Assembly: GCA_021851065.1 (NCBI GenBank)
Contig: JAJZJQ010000003.1
Location: 1-64,000 of the forward strand
Direction: 5' to 3'
Length of the DNA stretch: 64,000 nucleotides
DNA from: Microcaldota archaeon
GTDB taxonomy: Archaea > Micrarchaeota > Micrarchaeia > Micrarchaeales > CABMGC01
A model generated the notes under the pieces. It worked only from the letters and a program-made list of their open reading frames with translations. It had not been told where the DNA came from and made no database searches. The position numbers and the translations under genes were made by a program. Shown here one piece after another: positions 42,085-50,740 of the stretch; the stretch's first letter is position 1, and every line of letters begins with the position of its first letter.

Positions 42085-42690
42085 TCAATTTCTTTTGATT
42101 CTGAATGCCCTGATCAGTTCACGCCCGTTTAGCTCGTTCACTACATTCAGTTCAACCAGCGCGGCAAGCTGTTCCCTTGCCCTGCGAAATGTTTCGTGAG
42201 CAGTGAGCATGCCCCTGATGTCCACCCTCCCGGCCCTCTCGAATTCGTGCGGGCCGATGTATACCATAGCCACTGCGCCGACCCATCCTGCTGGCCTATT
42301 CGCATCTAGATGGAGTATCCCGCTTTCAGTATATGCCCACACGCGCCCCTCGCCCGGATGGAGCACCATCCCCACGCCCCTCTCCAGTCTGTTAAAGCTG
42401 CCGTAAAATGGCACGTACCCTCCGCTGCGCGTTATGGTGTAATTGCCTTGCCCATGTGGCTGCTGGCTGCTGCCTGGCACATGCATAAGTGCAATGTGGT
42501 CTATCCATGCGCCTTCAGGAAGGCTGAATTCCTGTGTGTTTCTATATGCGGCGAGTATGTCGCCCATTCCTGCCACCTTGAAGCTGCTGCTCCTTGACGC
42601 CATGGAAAAGCTGCGCTGTGACACGCTTAGCGGCGTAGAGTATATTCTCCTGGCGTTTGCCATTGATGCGGGCTGCACTGTTATCAGCAC
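42085..42690 (-). CDS. Conserved-looking hypothetical protein
   Basis: Up to 201 residues. The body (GAWIDHIALMHVPG, VPFYGSFNRLERGVGMVLHPG, GWVGAVAMVYIGPHEF) reads like a mixed alpha/beta cytosolic protein, ending in a helical basic stretch (FRRAREQLAALVELNVVNEL). No signal, membrane helix or known motif. The start may be ATG 42690, or ATG 42603 where MASRSSSFKVAGMGD begins; the first 30 residues look less protein-like. The TATA box at 42741-42750 could serve it in the minus direction. Confidence 0.5.
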   Translation of the reverse strand: MLITVQPASMANARRIYSTPLSVSQRSFSMASRSSSFKVAGMGDILAAYRNTQEFSLPEGAWIDHIALMHVPGSSQQPHGQGNYTITRSGGYVPFYGSFNRLERGVGMVLHPGEGRVWAYTESGILHLDANRPAGWVGAVAMVYIGPHEFERAGRVDIRGMLTAHETFRRAREQLAALVELNVVNELNGRELIRAFRIKRN

Positions 42691-42740
42691 CTATCGCCGC
42701 CTGCCTCATATTTATGCATATCGCGATGCCATCCGAAAAG

Positions 42741-42750
42741 GTTATATAAG
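42741..42750 (+). promoter_or_regulatory. TATA box of the small membrane protein at 42774
   Basis: GTTATATAAG centres 26-28 bases before ATG 42774. Being nearly symmetric, it may also act on the opposite strand. Confidence 0.5.
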
Positions 42751-42773
42751 GCTTTCTAGCAATCGTATATGTG

Positions 42774-43064
42774 ATGTTGATGGCCAGAGAGGCTAGCAAT
42801 AGGAACGTAGTTGTGATAGACCCCAAGCTGGTGATGGATAGATTCCTGCACTACAGGGAGAGGCACCAGGGATGGCACATATTCAAGACGATGTACTGGT
42901 CGATATTCTTCGTGGTAGTCGGGATATTTCTTTTATATTATAACCAGATCGGATTCGGCATTACTCTTTTTTTCGGAGCGGTCTCGCTGCTTTTTGCGGT
43001 AATGCTCATACTGTTCGGGCTAACTGAGGCTCTGCACCACAAGCTGATGAGAAGGTACGGCTGA
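42774..43064 (+). CDS. Small two-helix membrane protein
   Basis: 96 residues. A polar N-terminus (NVVVIDPKLVMDRFLHYRERHQGW) precedes two membrane helices (about residues 42-58 and 62-84, IFFVVVGIFLLYY and FFGAVSLLFAVMLILFGL) and a short basic end. No family recognised. It lies directly before secF with a gap of under 20 bases and probably shares its message; a role in export is only a positional guess. Confidence 0.6.
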   Translation: MLMAREASNRNVVVIDPKLVMDRFLHYRERHQGWHIFKTMYWSIFFVVVGIFLLYYNQIGFGITLFFGAVSLLFAVMLILFGLTEALHHKLMRRYG

Positions 43065-43082
43065 AGAAATTTGCTGATACAC

Positions 43083-44240
43083 ATGGCATTCACATTGCCT
43101 AATATATACCATAATAGGAACCTGAAGATATTCGTTGCGATACCTGTGGTCATGATGATCATAGGATTATACCTTTCGCGTGGCATTACTCTTGATTCTA
43201 CGCTGAGCGGAGGCCAGAGCATAACGCTGCAGACAAACACCACGCTTAGCGCGTCGCAGATAGCATCAGGCATAACGCAGACTACCCATGTCTTAAACCC
43301 TAGCGTTACGGTTAGCAGCGGGCAGGTCTCCATAACCCTTGCCGCAAACAAGACGCTCTCTGATGCCGAAAGCTACCTTATAGCAGCAGACCAGTACGAA
43401 GCCAACTACACAAGCGCGCTGGTCAACACCACCAATTACCAGCTGATCCTCAAGAGCGATCCGGCCAACCAGACAGCGCAGACGCTTCTTGCGCAGAGCA
43501 TGGCAGTTGGTAACTCTTCTGCGGCAGCTACTGCAAGATATTCTGGACTTGTGATGTCGTCTCTTGCCCCCTTTGGCATACCTGCCAGCCTTAACGCAAG
43601 CTCCCCAACTGCAATGGTTGCAAGCGCACAGAGCGCGTATTCTAACGCAAGCAGCTCATACAAGCAGATGATAATATCAGGGATATCAAAGGTTGTGCCT
43701 TTCTCGTCGTACTCTTATCAGGACATAACAGTGCTGCAAAGCACCTTCTTTTTGCATGAGCTTGAGACGATAATAATAGCCGCATTCATACTGATCTCCA
43801 TAGTTGTCTTCGTGATATTCAGGAGCGTGGTGCCGTCGTTTGCAGTAGTATTCGGAGCAGCTAACGACATGGTGGTCGCGCTTGGCGCCATGGCCCTGTT
43901 CGGCATACCTCTTGGCGTAGCCAGCATAGGGGGGCTGCTCATGCTGCTTGGCTACTCAATAGATACTGACGTGCTTACAGCAGTAAGGATACTTAAGAGA
44001 AGGGAGGGAACAGCGGAGGAGAGGGCGTACGGATCTATGAAGACAGGGCTTACAATGACTGCAACCGCAATAGTTTCATTTGCTGTGCTCTTTGCAGTAT
44101 CGCTAATAGCGTATGTGCCCACCTATTACGAGATATCCGGAGTAGTGCTCTTTGGGCTTATAGGCGACCTGTTTACAACGTGGCTTGGCAACGCCTCGCT
44201 GATACTGCTTTACGTAAAGAGGAAGGAGTCGGGTAGATGA
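43083..44240 (+). CDS. secF: Protein-export membrane protein SecF
   Basis: 385 residues. A first helix (VAIPVVMMIIGLYLSRGITL), a large outside domain with many Asn/Ser/Thr, then five membrane helices with the SecF signature DMVVALGAMALFGIPLGVASIGGLLMLLGYSIDTDVL. Works with SecD at the SecYE channel, using the proton gradient in later export steps. The archaeal order secF-secD is kept with a one-base gap. ATG 43083 is preferred over TTG 43071. Confidence 0.92.
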   Translation: MAFTLPNIYHNRNLKIFVAIPVVMMIIGLYLSRGITLDSTLSGGQSITLQTNTTLSASQIASGITQTTHVLNPSVTVSSGQVSITLAANKTLSDAESYLIAADQYEANYTSALVNTTNYQLILKSDPANQTAQTLLAQSMAVGNSSAAATARYSGLVMSSLAPFGIPASLNASSPTAMVASAQSAYSNASSSYKQMIISGISKVVPFSSYSYQDITVLQSTFFLHELETIIIAAFILISIVVFVIFRSVVPSFAVVFGAANDMVVALGAMALFGIPLGVASIGGLLMLLGYSIDTDVLTAVRILKRREGTAEERAYGSMKTGLTMTATAIVSFAVLFAVSLIAYVPTYYEISGVVLFGLIGDLFTTWLGNASLILLYVKRKESGR

Positions 44241-44241
44241 C

Positions 44242-45834
44242 ATGGCAGTTTTAGACTATCTAAAAGACAGGCGCGTGCTTGCGCTAATAGCCATAGTCGC
44301 ACTGCTTGGCATACTCGATTACCATTATGGCATACACCTTGGAATAGAATTCGCTGGAGGCACCCAGATACCGATAACCCTGGAGCACCAGGTGACTGCG
44401 GCGCAGATGGACCAGCTCATATCCATACTGCAGCAGAGGCTGTCCACATTCGGCCTAAAGGAGATAAATGTCCAGGGGATAGGGTCATCGCAGGTCACGG
44501 TGCAGATACCAAGCGTGTCCCAAAAGGACATACAGGATGTCGTCTCAATAATACAGAGCCAGGGGGTGTTCCAGGGAGTTGTGAACGGGAAGGTTGCCAT
44601 AGACGGCTCATCCATAGTGAGCGGCAGCGTAGGCGCCGGGCAGCCCACAGTGTCCAACGGCAATGTCTCGTGGTCTGTGTCGTTTTACGTTACCCAGCAG
44701 GGTGCAGAGCAGTTCGCCAAGGTTGCATTCGGGCAGGCCAATAAGCCCCTTTACATGTTCCTTGACAGGCCAACAAGCGCAATAGTTCTTCTTAACTCCT
44801 CAGTGCTTGGAAGCGCAGGCACATCGCAGCAGCAGGCCCTGCAGGCGCTGGCAAGCGCAATGCAGGTAGGCAACAGGACAATACCTGTGGAGCTTCTTAG
44901 CTCCGATGCAGGAAACTGGAACTCGCTCTACAGCTTCTTCAAGGCCAATGCAGGAAAGTACCAGGACGTGATACTTGTAAACGGAACATCGCAGCGCATA
45001 ATAGACAACCTCACCGCCCTCAATTACACGGTAGTCACTGAGAGCATTGCAAACATGACCCCTACGCTCACTACAGGATCAGGGATAAGCCAGGGAAGCT
45101 CGTTCATAGTGCAGTCATGGCCTGCAGTAGGCCTGCTCTCGGCCCCTCTGCTCAACCCGGGAGTGACAAACGGCTCCATAAGCCAGAGTTATGTGATAAA
45201 CGGTGCTGCGCCAACTACCCTTCCTCTGGCGCAAAAGGAGACGTATGCAACGCAGCAGGCCACACTCATACAGAGCGTGCTAAATGGCGGGGCTCTTCCG
45301 GTTCACGTGATAGTCGGAGTGCCCACAGTGACTCCGCCGACCCTTGGCAGCAGCTTTGAGCGCATAAGCGTGATAGCCCTTGTGCTTGCGATCATAGCAG
45401 TCTCGATTGTGATAGCCGTAAGGTACAGGAAGGCGTTCCTCATAGCGCCGATAATACTTACAACGCTTGCCGAGCTGTTCATAATAATGTCCATAATAGG
45501 CCTCATAGGCACAATAGACCTGTCTGCCATAGCGGGAATGATAGCCGTTATAGGCACAGGAGTGGATGCGCAGATAATCATATCTGATGAAGTGCTGGGC
45601 ATGCACAGGGATTCTACCATGAAACTTAGGCTTGGCAGCGCCTTCTACATAGTCTGGGCAGATGCGTTCCTGCTCACTGTGGCAATGCTGCCACTGTTCT
45701 TCTCAACTTCCCTTGTGACTGTGATAGGCTTTTCAGAATCGACGATAATAGGGGCGCTGCTTGGTGCATTCATCACAAGACCTTCGTACGGCGCTATAAT
45801 AGGGAGGCACTACGCGGGGAAACAGAATGCCTAG
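44242..45834 (+). CDS. secD: Protein-export membrane protein SecD
   Basis: 530 residues. The opening helix is followed by the SecD motif HLGIEFAGGTQIPI (D1 motif, usually G-L-D-L-x-GG). A large outside domain follows, then membrane helices with VIGTGVDAQIIISDEVL. It overlaps the nmd3 start by eight bases. The outside domain is longer in Ser/Gln/Thr-rich loops than usual, which fits an organism living in acid, though that link is inference. Confidence 0.92.
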   Translation: MAVLDYLKDRRVLALIAIVALLGILDYHYGIHLGIEFAGGTQIPITLEHQVTAAQMDQLISILQQRLSTFGLKEINVQGIGSSQVTVQIPSVSQKDIQDVVSIIQSQGVFQGVVNGKVAIDGSSIVSGSVGAGQPTVSNGNVSWSVSFYVTQQGAEQFAKVAFGQANKPLYMFLDRPTSAIVLLNSSVLGSAGTSQQQALQALASAMQVGNRTIPVELLSSDAGNWNSLYSFFKANAGKYQDVILVNGTSQRIIDNLTALNYTVVTESIANMTPTLTTGSGISQGSSFIVQSWPAVGLLSAPLLNPGVTNGSISQSYVINGAAPTTLPLAQKETYATQQATLIQSVLNGGALPVHVIVGVPTVTPPTLGSSFERISVIALVLAIIAVSIVIAVRYRKAFLIAPIILTTLAELFIIMSIIGLIGTIDLSAIAGMIAVIGTGVDAQIIISDEVLGMHRDSTMKLRLGSAFYIVWADAFLLTVAMLPLFFSTSLVTVIGFSESTIIGALLGAFITRPSYGAIIGRHYAGKQNA

Positions 45835-46471
45835 ATACTGCCCCACGTGCGGGAACTCCAGCGACAGGATGCAGTTCTTTGGCAACTTCTGCGAGGAATG
45901 CACGAGGAAGAAGTTCGCGGAGTCCCTTATCTCTTCAATTGAGGTATATCGGTGCAAGAGCTGCGGGAGGATAAAGGCAGGCGGCGGGTTCGCTCAGCCT
46001 GGATCAGACAGCCTTGCCGCTGCAGTAAAAAAGCAGCTTGGAGGCTATGCCATCAAAATCATAGGCATCGGCGAGGATGAGTGCAGCGCGAAGGTGCTTG
46101 TGTCGCAGGACACCGCGCATGGCACGATATCTTCTGAAAAGGAGATAGTGATATCATACAAGAAGGTACTGTGCGAGAGATGCTACAGGAAGGCGTGCAA
46201 CTACCACGAGGCAGTTGTCCAGCTGCGCGGCGATATGCAAAGGGCACAGAAAATGCTTGCCAGGATAACCAAATATTTCGAGGATCGCAACGGGTTCATA
46301 ACCAAGGTTGAGGAGAATGACAACGGGATGGATGTGTATTTGAGCAGCAAGAAACTTGCCAGCGCGTTCATGTCCAGAATGGATCTTAAGCCAGTCATGT
46401 CCTACACGTTGGTAGGGGTGAGGAAGGGCAAGAAGGTCTACAAGAACACGTACGCCCTGAGGTTCGGATGA
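45827..46471 (+). CDS. NMD3-like zinc protein of ribosome maturation
   Basis: 214 residues. The zinc-binding start is YCPTCGNSSDRMQFFGNFCEEC, then YRCKSCGRI and later CERCYRK. This is the archaeal NMD3 N-terminal module; eukaryotic NMD3 joins the 60S subunit for nuclear export. In archaea it is thought to act in 50S assembly or quality control. The gene starts inside the end of secD and its TGA overlaps the next ATG (ATGA). Confidence 0.85.
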   Translation: MPRYCPTCGNSSDRMQFFGNFCEECTRKKFAESLISSIEVYRCKSCGRIKAGGGFAQPGSDSLAAAVKKQLGGYAIKIIGIGEDECSAKVLVSQDTAHGTISSEKEIVISYKKVLCERCYRKACNYHEAVVQLRGDMQRAQKMLARITKYFEDRNGFITKVEENDNGMDVYLSSKKLASAFMSRMDLKPVMSYTLVGVRKGKKVYKNTYALRFG

Positions 46472-47142
46472 TGAAGGAGTACGTTTCCATAGTGATACCT
46501 GCTCTAAACGAGGAGAAGAACCTAGGCAGGCTTATGCGCGAGGTTAGGCACATAATGGCGGGCGGGAGCTATGAGGTCATAGTGGTCGACGGCCACTCGT
46601 CGGATAAGACAGTAGACATAGCAAAGAGCCTTGGGGCGAGGGTGATTTATGACAGGATAGGCAAGGGATCCGCCCTCATAAGGGGCCTTAATGCCGCAAG
46701 GGGGGATGTGATAGTGTCAATGGATGCAGACCTCTCCAATGAGCCAAAGGAACTTGGGCTGCTCATAGACAGCATAAGAATAGGCTACGATGTCTGCATG
46801 GGCTCAAGATTCATGTCGGGGGGCAATTCCGAGGACATTTCCCTGGTAAGGAAACTCGGCAACAGGTTTTTCGTAACCATGGTCAACATCATCTTCGGCG
46901 GCAGCTACAGCGACATGTGCTATGGGTACAGGAGTTTCAGGAAAGGAATACCAAAACGCCTGCGCCTCATGGAGAAAGGGTTTGGCATAGAGACCGAGAT
47001 AAACATAAAGGCAGTGAAGCTGGGCCTGAAAGTCGTAGAGGTGCCTAGCGTTGAGAAGAGGAGAGCTGCAGGGGACCCTAAGCTAAGGACATTTCGGGAT
47101 GGCTACGCAATACTAAAGACAATAATAAAGAACATTCGCTAG
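46468..47142 (+). CDS. Family 2 glycosyltransferase (dolichol-phosphate mannosyltransferase-like)
   Basis: 224 residues. SIVIPALNEEKNLGRLM is the GT2 opening, VVDGHSSDKTVDIAKSLG the nucleotide-sugar strand, and MDADLSNEP the D-x-D region. No C-terminal membrane helices, as in DPM1-type enzymes. It probably transfers a sugar to a polyprenyl phosphate for protein N-glycosylation, fitting the many sequons in exported proteins of this window. The last gene of secF-secD-nmd3-GT2. Confidence 0.85.
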   Translation: MMKEYVSIVIPALNEEKNLGRLMREVRHIMAGGSYEVIVVDGHSSDKTVDIAKSLGARVIYDRIGKGSALIRGLNAARGDVIVSMDADLSNEPKELGLLIDSIRIGYDVCMGSRFMSGGNSEDISLVRKLGNRFFVTMVNIIFGGSYSDMCYGYRSFRKGIPKRLRLMEKGFGIETEINIKAVKLGLKVVEVPSVEKRRAAGDPKLRTFRDGYAILKTIIKNIR

Positions 47143-47165
47143 GCGCACCGGGCATACTGGCGCAG

Positions 47166-48383
47166 CTATAGGACCATATGGGCGAATACCTTTGCATCCC
47201 CAAGAACATAGCTTATGCGAGTGTATTCGTTGGGCTGGTGGGCTATGTCGGGTTCCGTGGACCACACAGCAGCCTGCATCCCCTTCTTGCGCGGGAACGC
47301 GGCGCAGGTGCCTCCCCCTATGCCCATAAGCCTAGGCTTTATCCCCTTTAGCCTGTGCACCGACGACGCCAGGATCCTCACAACTTCTGAATCAGCCTGG
47401 GTGGCTGCTGCAGGATCCTCCCTCACTATTGGATCTATGCTTATGCTGACCTGGGGGAATCTTCTTGCTATGGCCTTTATGTCGCAAAGCACATCGTCCA
47501 GTCTGTAATCTGGCAGCACCCTGCAGTCGATGTATGACACCTCTATGCCCGGTATTATGTTGGTGCTGTCGACGTTCTTCTCGTGCTTTGTCATCTCGAA
47601 AGTAGAGACATTTGGATTGAACAGCGAATTGGTCTTGCCGTACTTGGAGTGCAGCATCTCGTCAGCCTCGTAGAGGAAACGTATTGAATAGCGGTATGCG
47701 TTTACCCCAAGGTCAGGTGTGCTTGCATGGACCTGCTTGCCCTTTACTGTGACTTTGAGCCACAGCAGGCCCTTCTCCCCAACCTCTATGATGTCGCCGC
47801 GGTCATTGCCCCAGTCAGGCACGACGAACATGTCGGAGCTCTTGCTGAACAGGCCCTTTTCCTCGACCAGCTTCTGCATGCCGTACCTGCTGCCTACCTC
47901 TTCGTCTGCTGCAAGTACGAGACCGAAGTTGTATCCGGTATCTATGCCGGATTCCTTTATAGCCCTCATTGCATATATGGACGACATAACGCCCTGGCCG
48001 TTGTCGTTTGTGCCCCTGCCATACATCCTGTCGCCGTCGATCCTTACGCAGAACGGGTCGCCCTTCCACAGGCTCCTGTCGCCCTCGGCAACAGTATCGG
48101 TGTGACCTACGAACCAGATCGTCTTCTTTGCATTGCCTATCCTTGCGATTATGTTTGGTCTGATGGCACCGGTGTCATCCTTATAGTCGTAGCGTCTCGT
48201 TTTGATGCCCCATGACCCAAGCAGCTTGTCCAGGAACATGGCCCTCTCCAGCTCCCCTTCGCCCCCGCTGGAAGGAGATATGGCCCTGATTGGTATCATT
48301 TCCTTCATCCTGCCAATCATGTCCTGCCTGTACGAGTCTATAAGGCCGCTAACGGCACCAAATCCATCAGTCATACAATCCAC
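47166..48383 (-). CDS. M20-family metallopeptidase
   Basis: 405 residues. Zinc-site motifs: FVGHTDTVAEGD (H-T-D), YGRGTNDNGQGVMS (bridging Asp), LAADEEVGSRYG (catalytic Glu and Glu ligand), and YIDCRVLPDYRLDD. A lid domain sits between. Members are DapE, ArgE, CPG2 and Xaa-His-type peptidases. The archaeal group like this one is usually annotated as a peptidase, and the substrate is undetermined. It converges on the glycosyltransferase with a 23-base gap. Confidence 0.88.
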   Translation of the reverse strand: MDCMTDGFGAVSGLIDSYRQDMIGRMKEMIPIRAISPSSGGEGELERAMFLDKLLGSWGIKTRRYDYKDDTGAIRPNIIARIGNAKKTIWFVGHTDTVAEGDRSLWKGDPFCVRIDGDRMYGRGTNDNGQGVMSSIYAMRAIKESGIDTGYNFGLVLAADEEVGSRYGMQKLVEEKGLFSKSSDMFVVPDWGNDRGDIIEVGEKGLLWLKVTVKGKQVHASTPDLGVNAYRYSIRFLYEADEMLHSKYGKTNSLFNPNVSTFEMTKHEKNVDSTNIIPGIEVSYIDCRVLPDYRLDDVLCDIKAIARRFPQVSISIDPIVREDPAAATQADSEVVRILASSVHRLKGIKPRLMGIGGGTCAAFPRKKGMQAAVWSTEPDIAHQPNEYTRISYVLGDAKVFAHMVL

Positions 48384-48392
48384 AATTAAGCG

Positions 48393-48950
48393 CTATATTC
48401 TGCCCCGCGATTCGCCTGATGATACCCCACTTGCAATCAGGTGCGCAAGGCGCAGCAGGCTTGCGCAGCCCGCGACATGCCTTGCTGCGCCGTCCTTCCC
48501 GATGCCTGCCGCCTGCACATACAGGCCGCCCTCCGTGAATACCTGTGCATTGCCGGATATCTTTTTTATGGTTTTGACCTTGCCTGCGTATCCATAGGGC
48601 TTTGCACGGGCTATGGTCCTGCACAGCAGCGATGGGTGCGGCTTCTTTCTTGTTATGGCAAGGACCGGGGCGCCAAGATCTCTGTTGACTTTTAGTATGT
48701 CGATTATGTTCATCCCGGCAACCGTGGTACCATTTATGGCTATTAGCTTTATCTGCTCAAAAAAACGCGACGAGCCCGCAGCCTTTATGAGTTTTGCAGT
48801 GGCATCGTTGCCATCGGTCTTTACCATAAATGACAGTATCCCCTCCACAAGATCCCTCCTGCCCACTACTCCGATTATACGCACTGTGCTGTCCCCTCTG
48901 GCAAACCTGGAGTCATCTACGGCCAGGATGCGTATACCATCCTTCATCAT
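48393..48950 (-). CDS. DUF99-family protein (endonuclease V-like fold)
   Basis: 185 residues. IRILAVDDSRFARG opens the protein with a paired Asp like that of endonuclease V, followed by IIGVVGRRDLVEGILS, and IKLIAINGTTVAGMNIID and PVLAITRKKPHP. These are the DUF99 hallmarks. The family's biochemical activity is not established to my knowledge. Its ATG overlaps the rpoL stop by four bases, so it is co-transcribed with the polymerase subunit. Confidence 0.82.
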   Translation of the reverse strand: MMKDGIRILAVDDSRFARGDSTVRIIGVVGRRDLVEGILSFMVKTDGNDATAKLIKAAGSSRFFEQIKLIAINGTTVAGMNIIDILKVNRDLGAPVLAITRKKPHPSLLCRTIARAKPYGYAGKVKTIKKISGNAQVFTEGGLYVQAAGIGKDGAARHVAGCASLLRLAHLIASGVSSGESRGRI

Positions 48951-49213
48951 TTCTTAGGCAAGCTGGCGGAAAGTCCCTTTATGTCGTCCTGCAGTTCCTC
49001 CACAGCATTAGCCACCAGCGTTCTTGCATTCTTGCTCGACTTCACTATGAGCCTTGGCCTGTTTATCTCCGGATGCGTCTTGACCACGCCTACGAAATCC
49101 ACATCCTTGTTGCTTATGAGCTTGCTCTTTATCATCTCTGCGATGCTCCTGTCAGCGCCGACGAATTCTACCACAAGGTTCTTCGCATCGTCCTCTATGA
49201 AATTTATCTCCAT
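48947..49213 (-). CDS. rpoL: DNA-directed RNA polymerase subunit L (Rpb11-like)
   Basis: 88 residues from ATG 49213. Subunit L pairs with subunit D to form the platform for polymerase assembly. MEINFIEDDAKNLVVEFVGADRSIAEMIKSKLI and VGVVKTHPEINRPRLIVKS are the typical alpha-like dimerisation motif. The ORF track adds 14 residues from ATG 49255. The standard subunit L begins at MEI, though the TATA box near 49296 would allow either. Confidence 0.92.
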   Translation of the reverse strand: MEINFIEDDAKNLVVEFVGADRSIAEMIKSKLISNKDVDFVGVVKTHPEINRPRLIVKSSKNARTLVANAVEELQDDIKGLSASLPKK

Positions 49214-49329
49214 TTGATCAACCGCCACTGGCAGCGCAGGCGCGCCTAAAGGCATACCTAATGCTGTCGGAAAGCAATATACCTATGAATAGCAATGAAT
49301 ATATACTTGACGCATGATATAGTAAAACT

Positions 49330-49340
49330 GGTTTATAACA
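49330..49340 (+). promoter_or_regulatory. TATA box of the S19e-ftsY gene cluster
   Basis: GGTTTATAACA centres 25-26 bases before ATG 49360, indicating a leaderless rps19e message. A second box for rpoL (GTATATATTC, near 49296) lies on the other strand in the same gap. Confidence 0.6.
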
Positions 49341-49359
49341 CTCTTACGAGGTATATTAG

Positions 49360-49776
49360 ATGGCAAATGCACTTGAGGCAGACGCACAAAAGCTCATATC
49401 GCTTGCTGCACAGAAGCTTAAGGCTGACGGCGTACAAAAGCCAGGATACATAGTATATGTGAAGAGCGGTGCAGGCAGGGAGAGAATACCGCAGAGCGAG
49501 GATTTCTGGTACATGAGGTGCGCATCCATACTCCGGCAGGTGTACCTGAATGGGCCGATAGGCATCTCAAAGCTGAGGACCAAGTACGGCAGCAAGAAGA
49601 ACCATGTAGTGACCAGGCACCACCACTACAAGGCCGGAGGCAGCATAATAAAGGATGCGTTCGAAGTGCTCGAGAAGAAGGGATACGTGAAACCTACCAA
49701 GCAAGGTCGCATAATAACGCCTAGCGGCAAGTCGTTCCTGGACAAGCTCTCAGGCGAGATACTCAAAGGTGGCTGA
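49360..49776 (+). CDS. rps19e: Ribosomal protein S19e
   Basis: 138 residues. DFWYMRCASILRQVYLNGPIGISKLRTKYG and the basic HVVTRHHHYKAGGSIIKDAFEVLEKKGYV are the S19e winged-helix signatures; the length is normal. S19e acts in 30S head maturation. First of the cluster S19e-PDCD5-hypothetical-L39e-L31e-aIF6, with a two-base gap to the next gene. Confidence 0.95.
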   Translation: MANALEADAQKLISLAAQKLKADGVQKPGYIVYVKSGAGRERIPQSEDFWYMRCASILRQVYLNGPIGISKLRTKYGSKKNHVVTRHHHYKAGGSIIKDAFEVLEKKGYVKPTKQGRIITPSGKSFLDKLSGEILKGG

Positions 49777-49778
49777 AA

Positions 49779-50084
49779 GTGCCCGAAGAGGCAGAGGAAC
49801 AGGATAAGCTCAAGAGAAAGCAACTTGAAAAGAGAATGCGCGCAATGCAGATAGAGCAGCAGAAGAGGAGCGCGATAAGGAAACTGCTTACACCTGGCGC
49901 GTATGACAGGCTCTCCAACGTGAGAGTCTCAAGCCCTGAACTCTATTCGCAGGTCGTGGATCTGCTGCTGTCAATGGCGCAGGCGGGGCGTATATCCGCG
50001 ATAATAACAGAGGAGCAGCTCAAGCAGATACTTGGCAAGATGACTGCGCGCAATGAGCCGCACATAGAATTCAGGCATAAATGA
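49779..50084 (+). CDS. PDCD5-family DNA-binding protein
   Basis: 101 residues from GTG 49779. RKQLEKRMRAMQIEQQKRSAIRKLLTPGAYDRLSNVRVSSPELYSQVVDLL and QILGKMTARNEPHIEFRHK are the PDCD5/DUF122 signature of a three-helix bundle. Archaeal members bind DNA in vitro in the studied case, and the gene is regularly next to S19e. The cellular role is not settled. Confidence 0.92.
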   Translation: MPEEAEEQDKLKRKQLEKRMRAMQIEQQKRSAIRKLLTPGAYDRLSNVRVSSPELYSQVVDLLLSMAQAGRISAIITEEQLKQILGKMTARNEPHIEFRHK

Positions 50085-50100
50085 TTTAAGGCAGATATCA

Positions 50101-50547
50101 ATGAAATATGTAAAGAGGCAACAAAATCCGCTTACGCTAATTGAAAGGCTTGGTGTAGTAATACCTGTTAGGGAAACGGATAAAGAAAGCAGCCTGCGCA
50201 AGGTAAGCTACACTGTGCCTGACATAGGCGAGGATAAGATGCTGGCCAAGTGGATTGATGCACTGGCCTACCTCTATACGATGAGAGAGAAGCCGGTAAA
50301 CGAGGGGTGTACAACATACCACAGTGTGCAGACAGCTTTGCGCACCCAGCAGCCAGATACGCTGTTTGCCGTCAACTTCTTGGTGCAGCATGGATTAGTC
50401 AGGCACGCAGTATCAGAGCCCCTTGCCCTGGCAATAACCCAGCAGGGAATAGATACAGTAGAAGCCATGCTTGCCATGAGGCCGGCAATGGACAGGGTTG
50501 GCAGACTGGCGCTTGGCAGAGCCAGACGTGGCCATGATTTATATTAG
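50101..50547 (+). CDS. Hypothetical protein of the S19e-L31e cluster
   Basis: 148 residues, cytosolic. No family recognised. The second half (DTLFAVNFLVQHGLVRHAVSEPLALAITQQGIDTVEAM) has the helix-turn-helix-strand feel of a winged helix. It is embedded in one direction between PDCD5 (16 bases) and L39e (30 bases), so it probably belongs to the same transcript; some archaea have other small genes here. Real by codon use and placement, but its function is unknown. Confidence 0.65.
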   Translation: MKYVKRQQNPLTLIERLGVVIPVRETDKESSLRKVSYTVPDIGEDKMLAKWIDALAYLYTMREKPVNEGCTTYHSVQTALRTQQPDTLFAVNFLVQHGLVRHAVSEPLALAITQQGIDTVEAMLAMRPAMDRVGRLALGRARRGHDLY

Positions 50548-50577
50548 TGATCTGCAATTGAATAAGGAGTTGATCGA

Positions 50578-50736
50578 ATGAGCAAAAAATCGCTTACAAA
50601 GAAGATGAGACTTGCCAAGATGCGCAAGAGGAACAGGAGGATGCCAGTGCTGGCAACAGTAAGGACGCATAGAAAGCTTGGGTACAATAAACTCCAAAGA
50701 GATTGGAGGAGAAGGAAGCTGAGGATAAAGGAGTGA
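50578..50736 (+). CDS. rpl39e: Ribosomal protein L39e
   Basis: 52 residues, below the ORF-track limit. Very basic: KMRLAKMRKRNRRMPVLATV, then the ending RDWRRRKLRIKE, the L39e signature. L39e lines the polypeptide exit tunnel. A Shine-Dalgarno GGAG lies eight bases before ATG 50578. Four bases separate it from L31e, the normal archaeal pair. Confidence 0.95.
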   Translation: MSKKSLTKKMRLAKMRKRNRRMPVLATVRTHRKLGYNKLQRDWRRRKLRIKE

Positions 50737-50740
50737 TCGC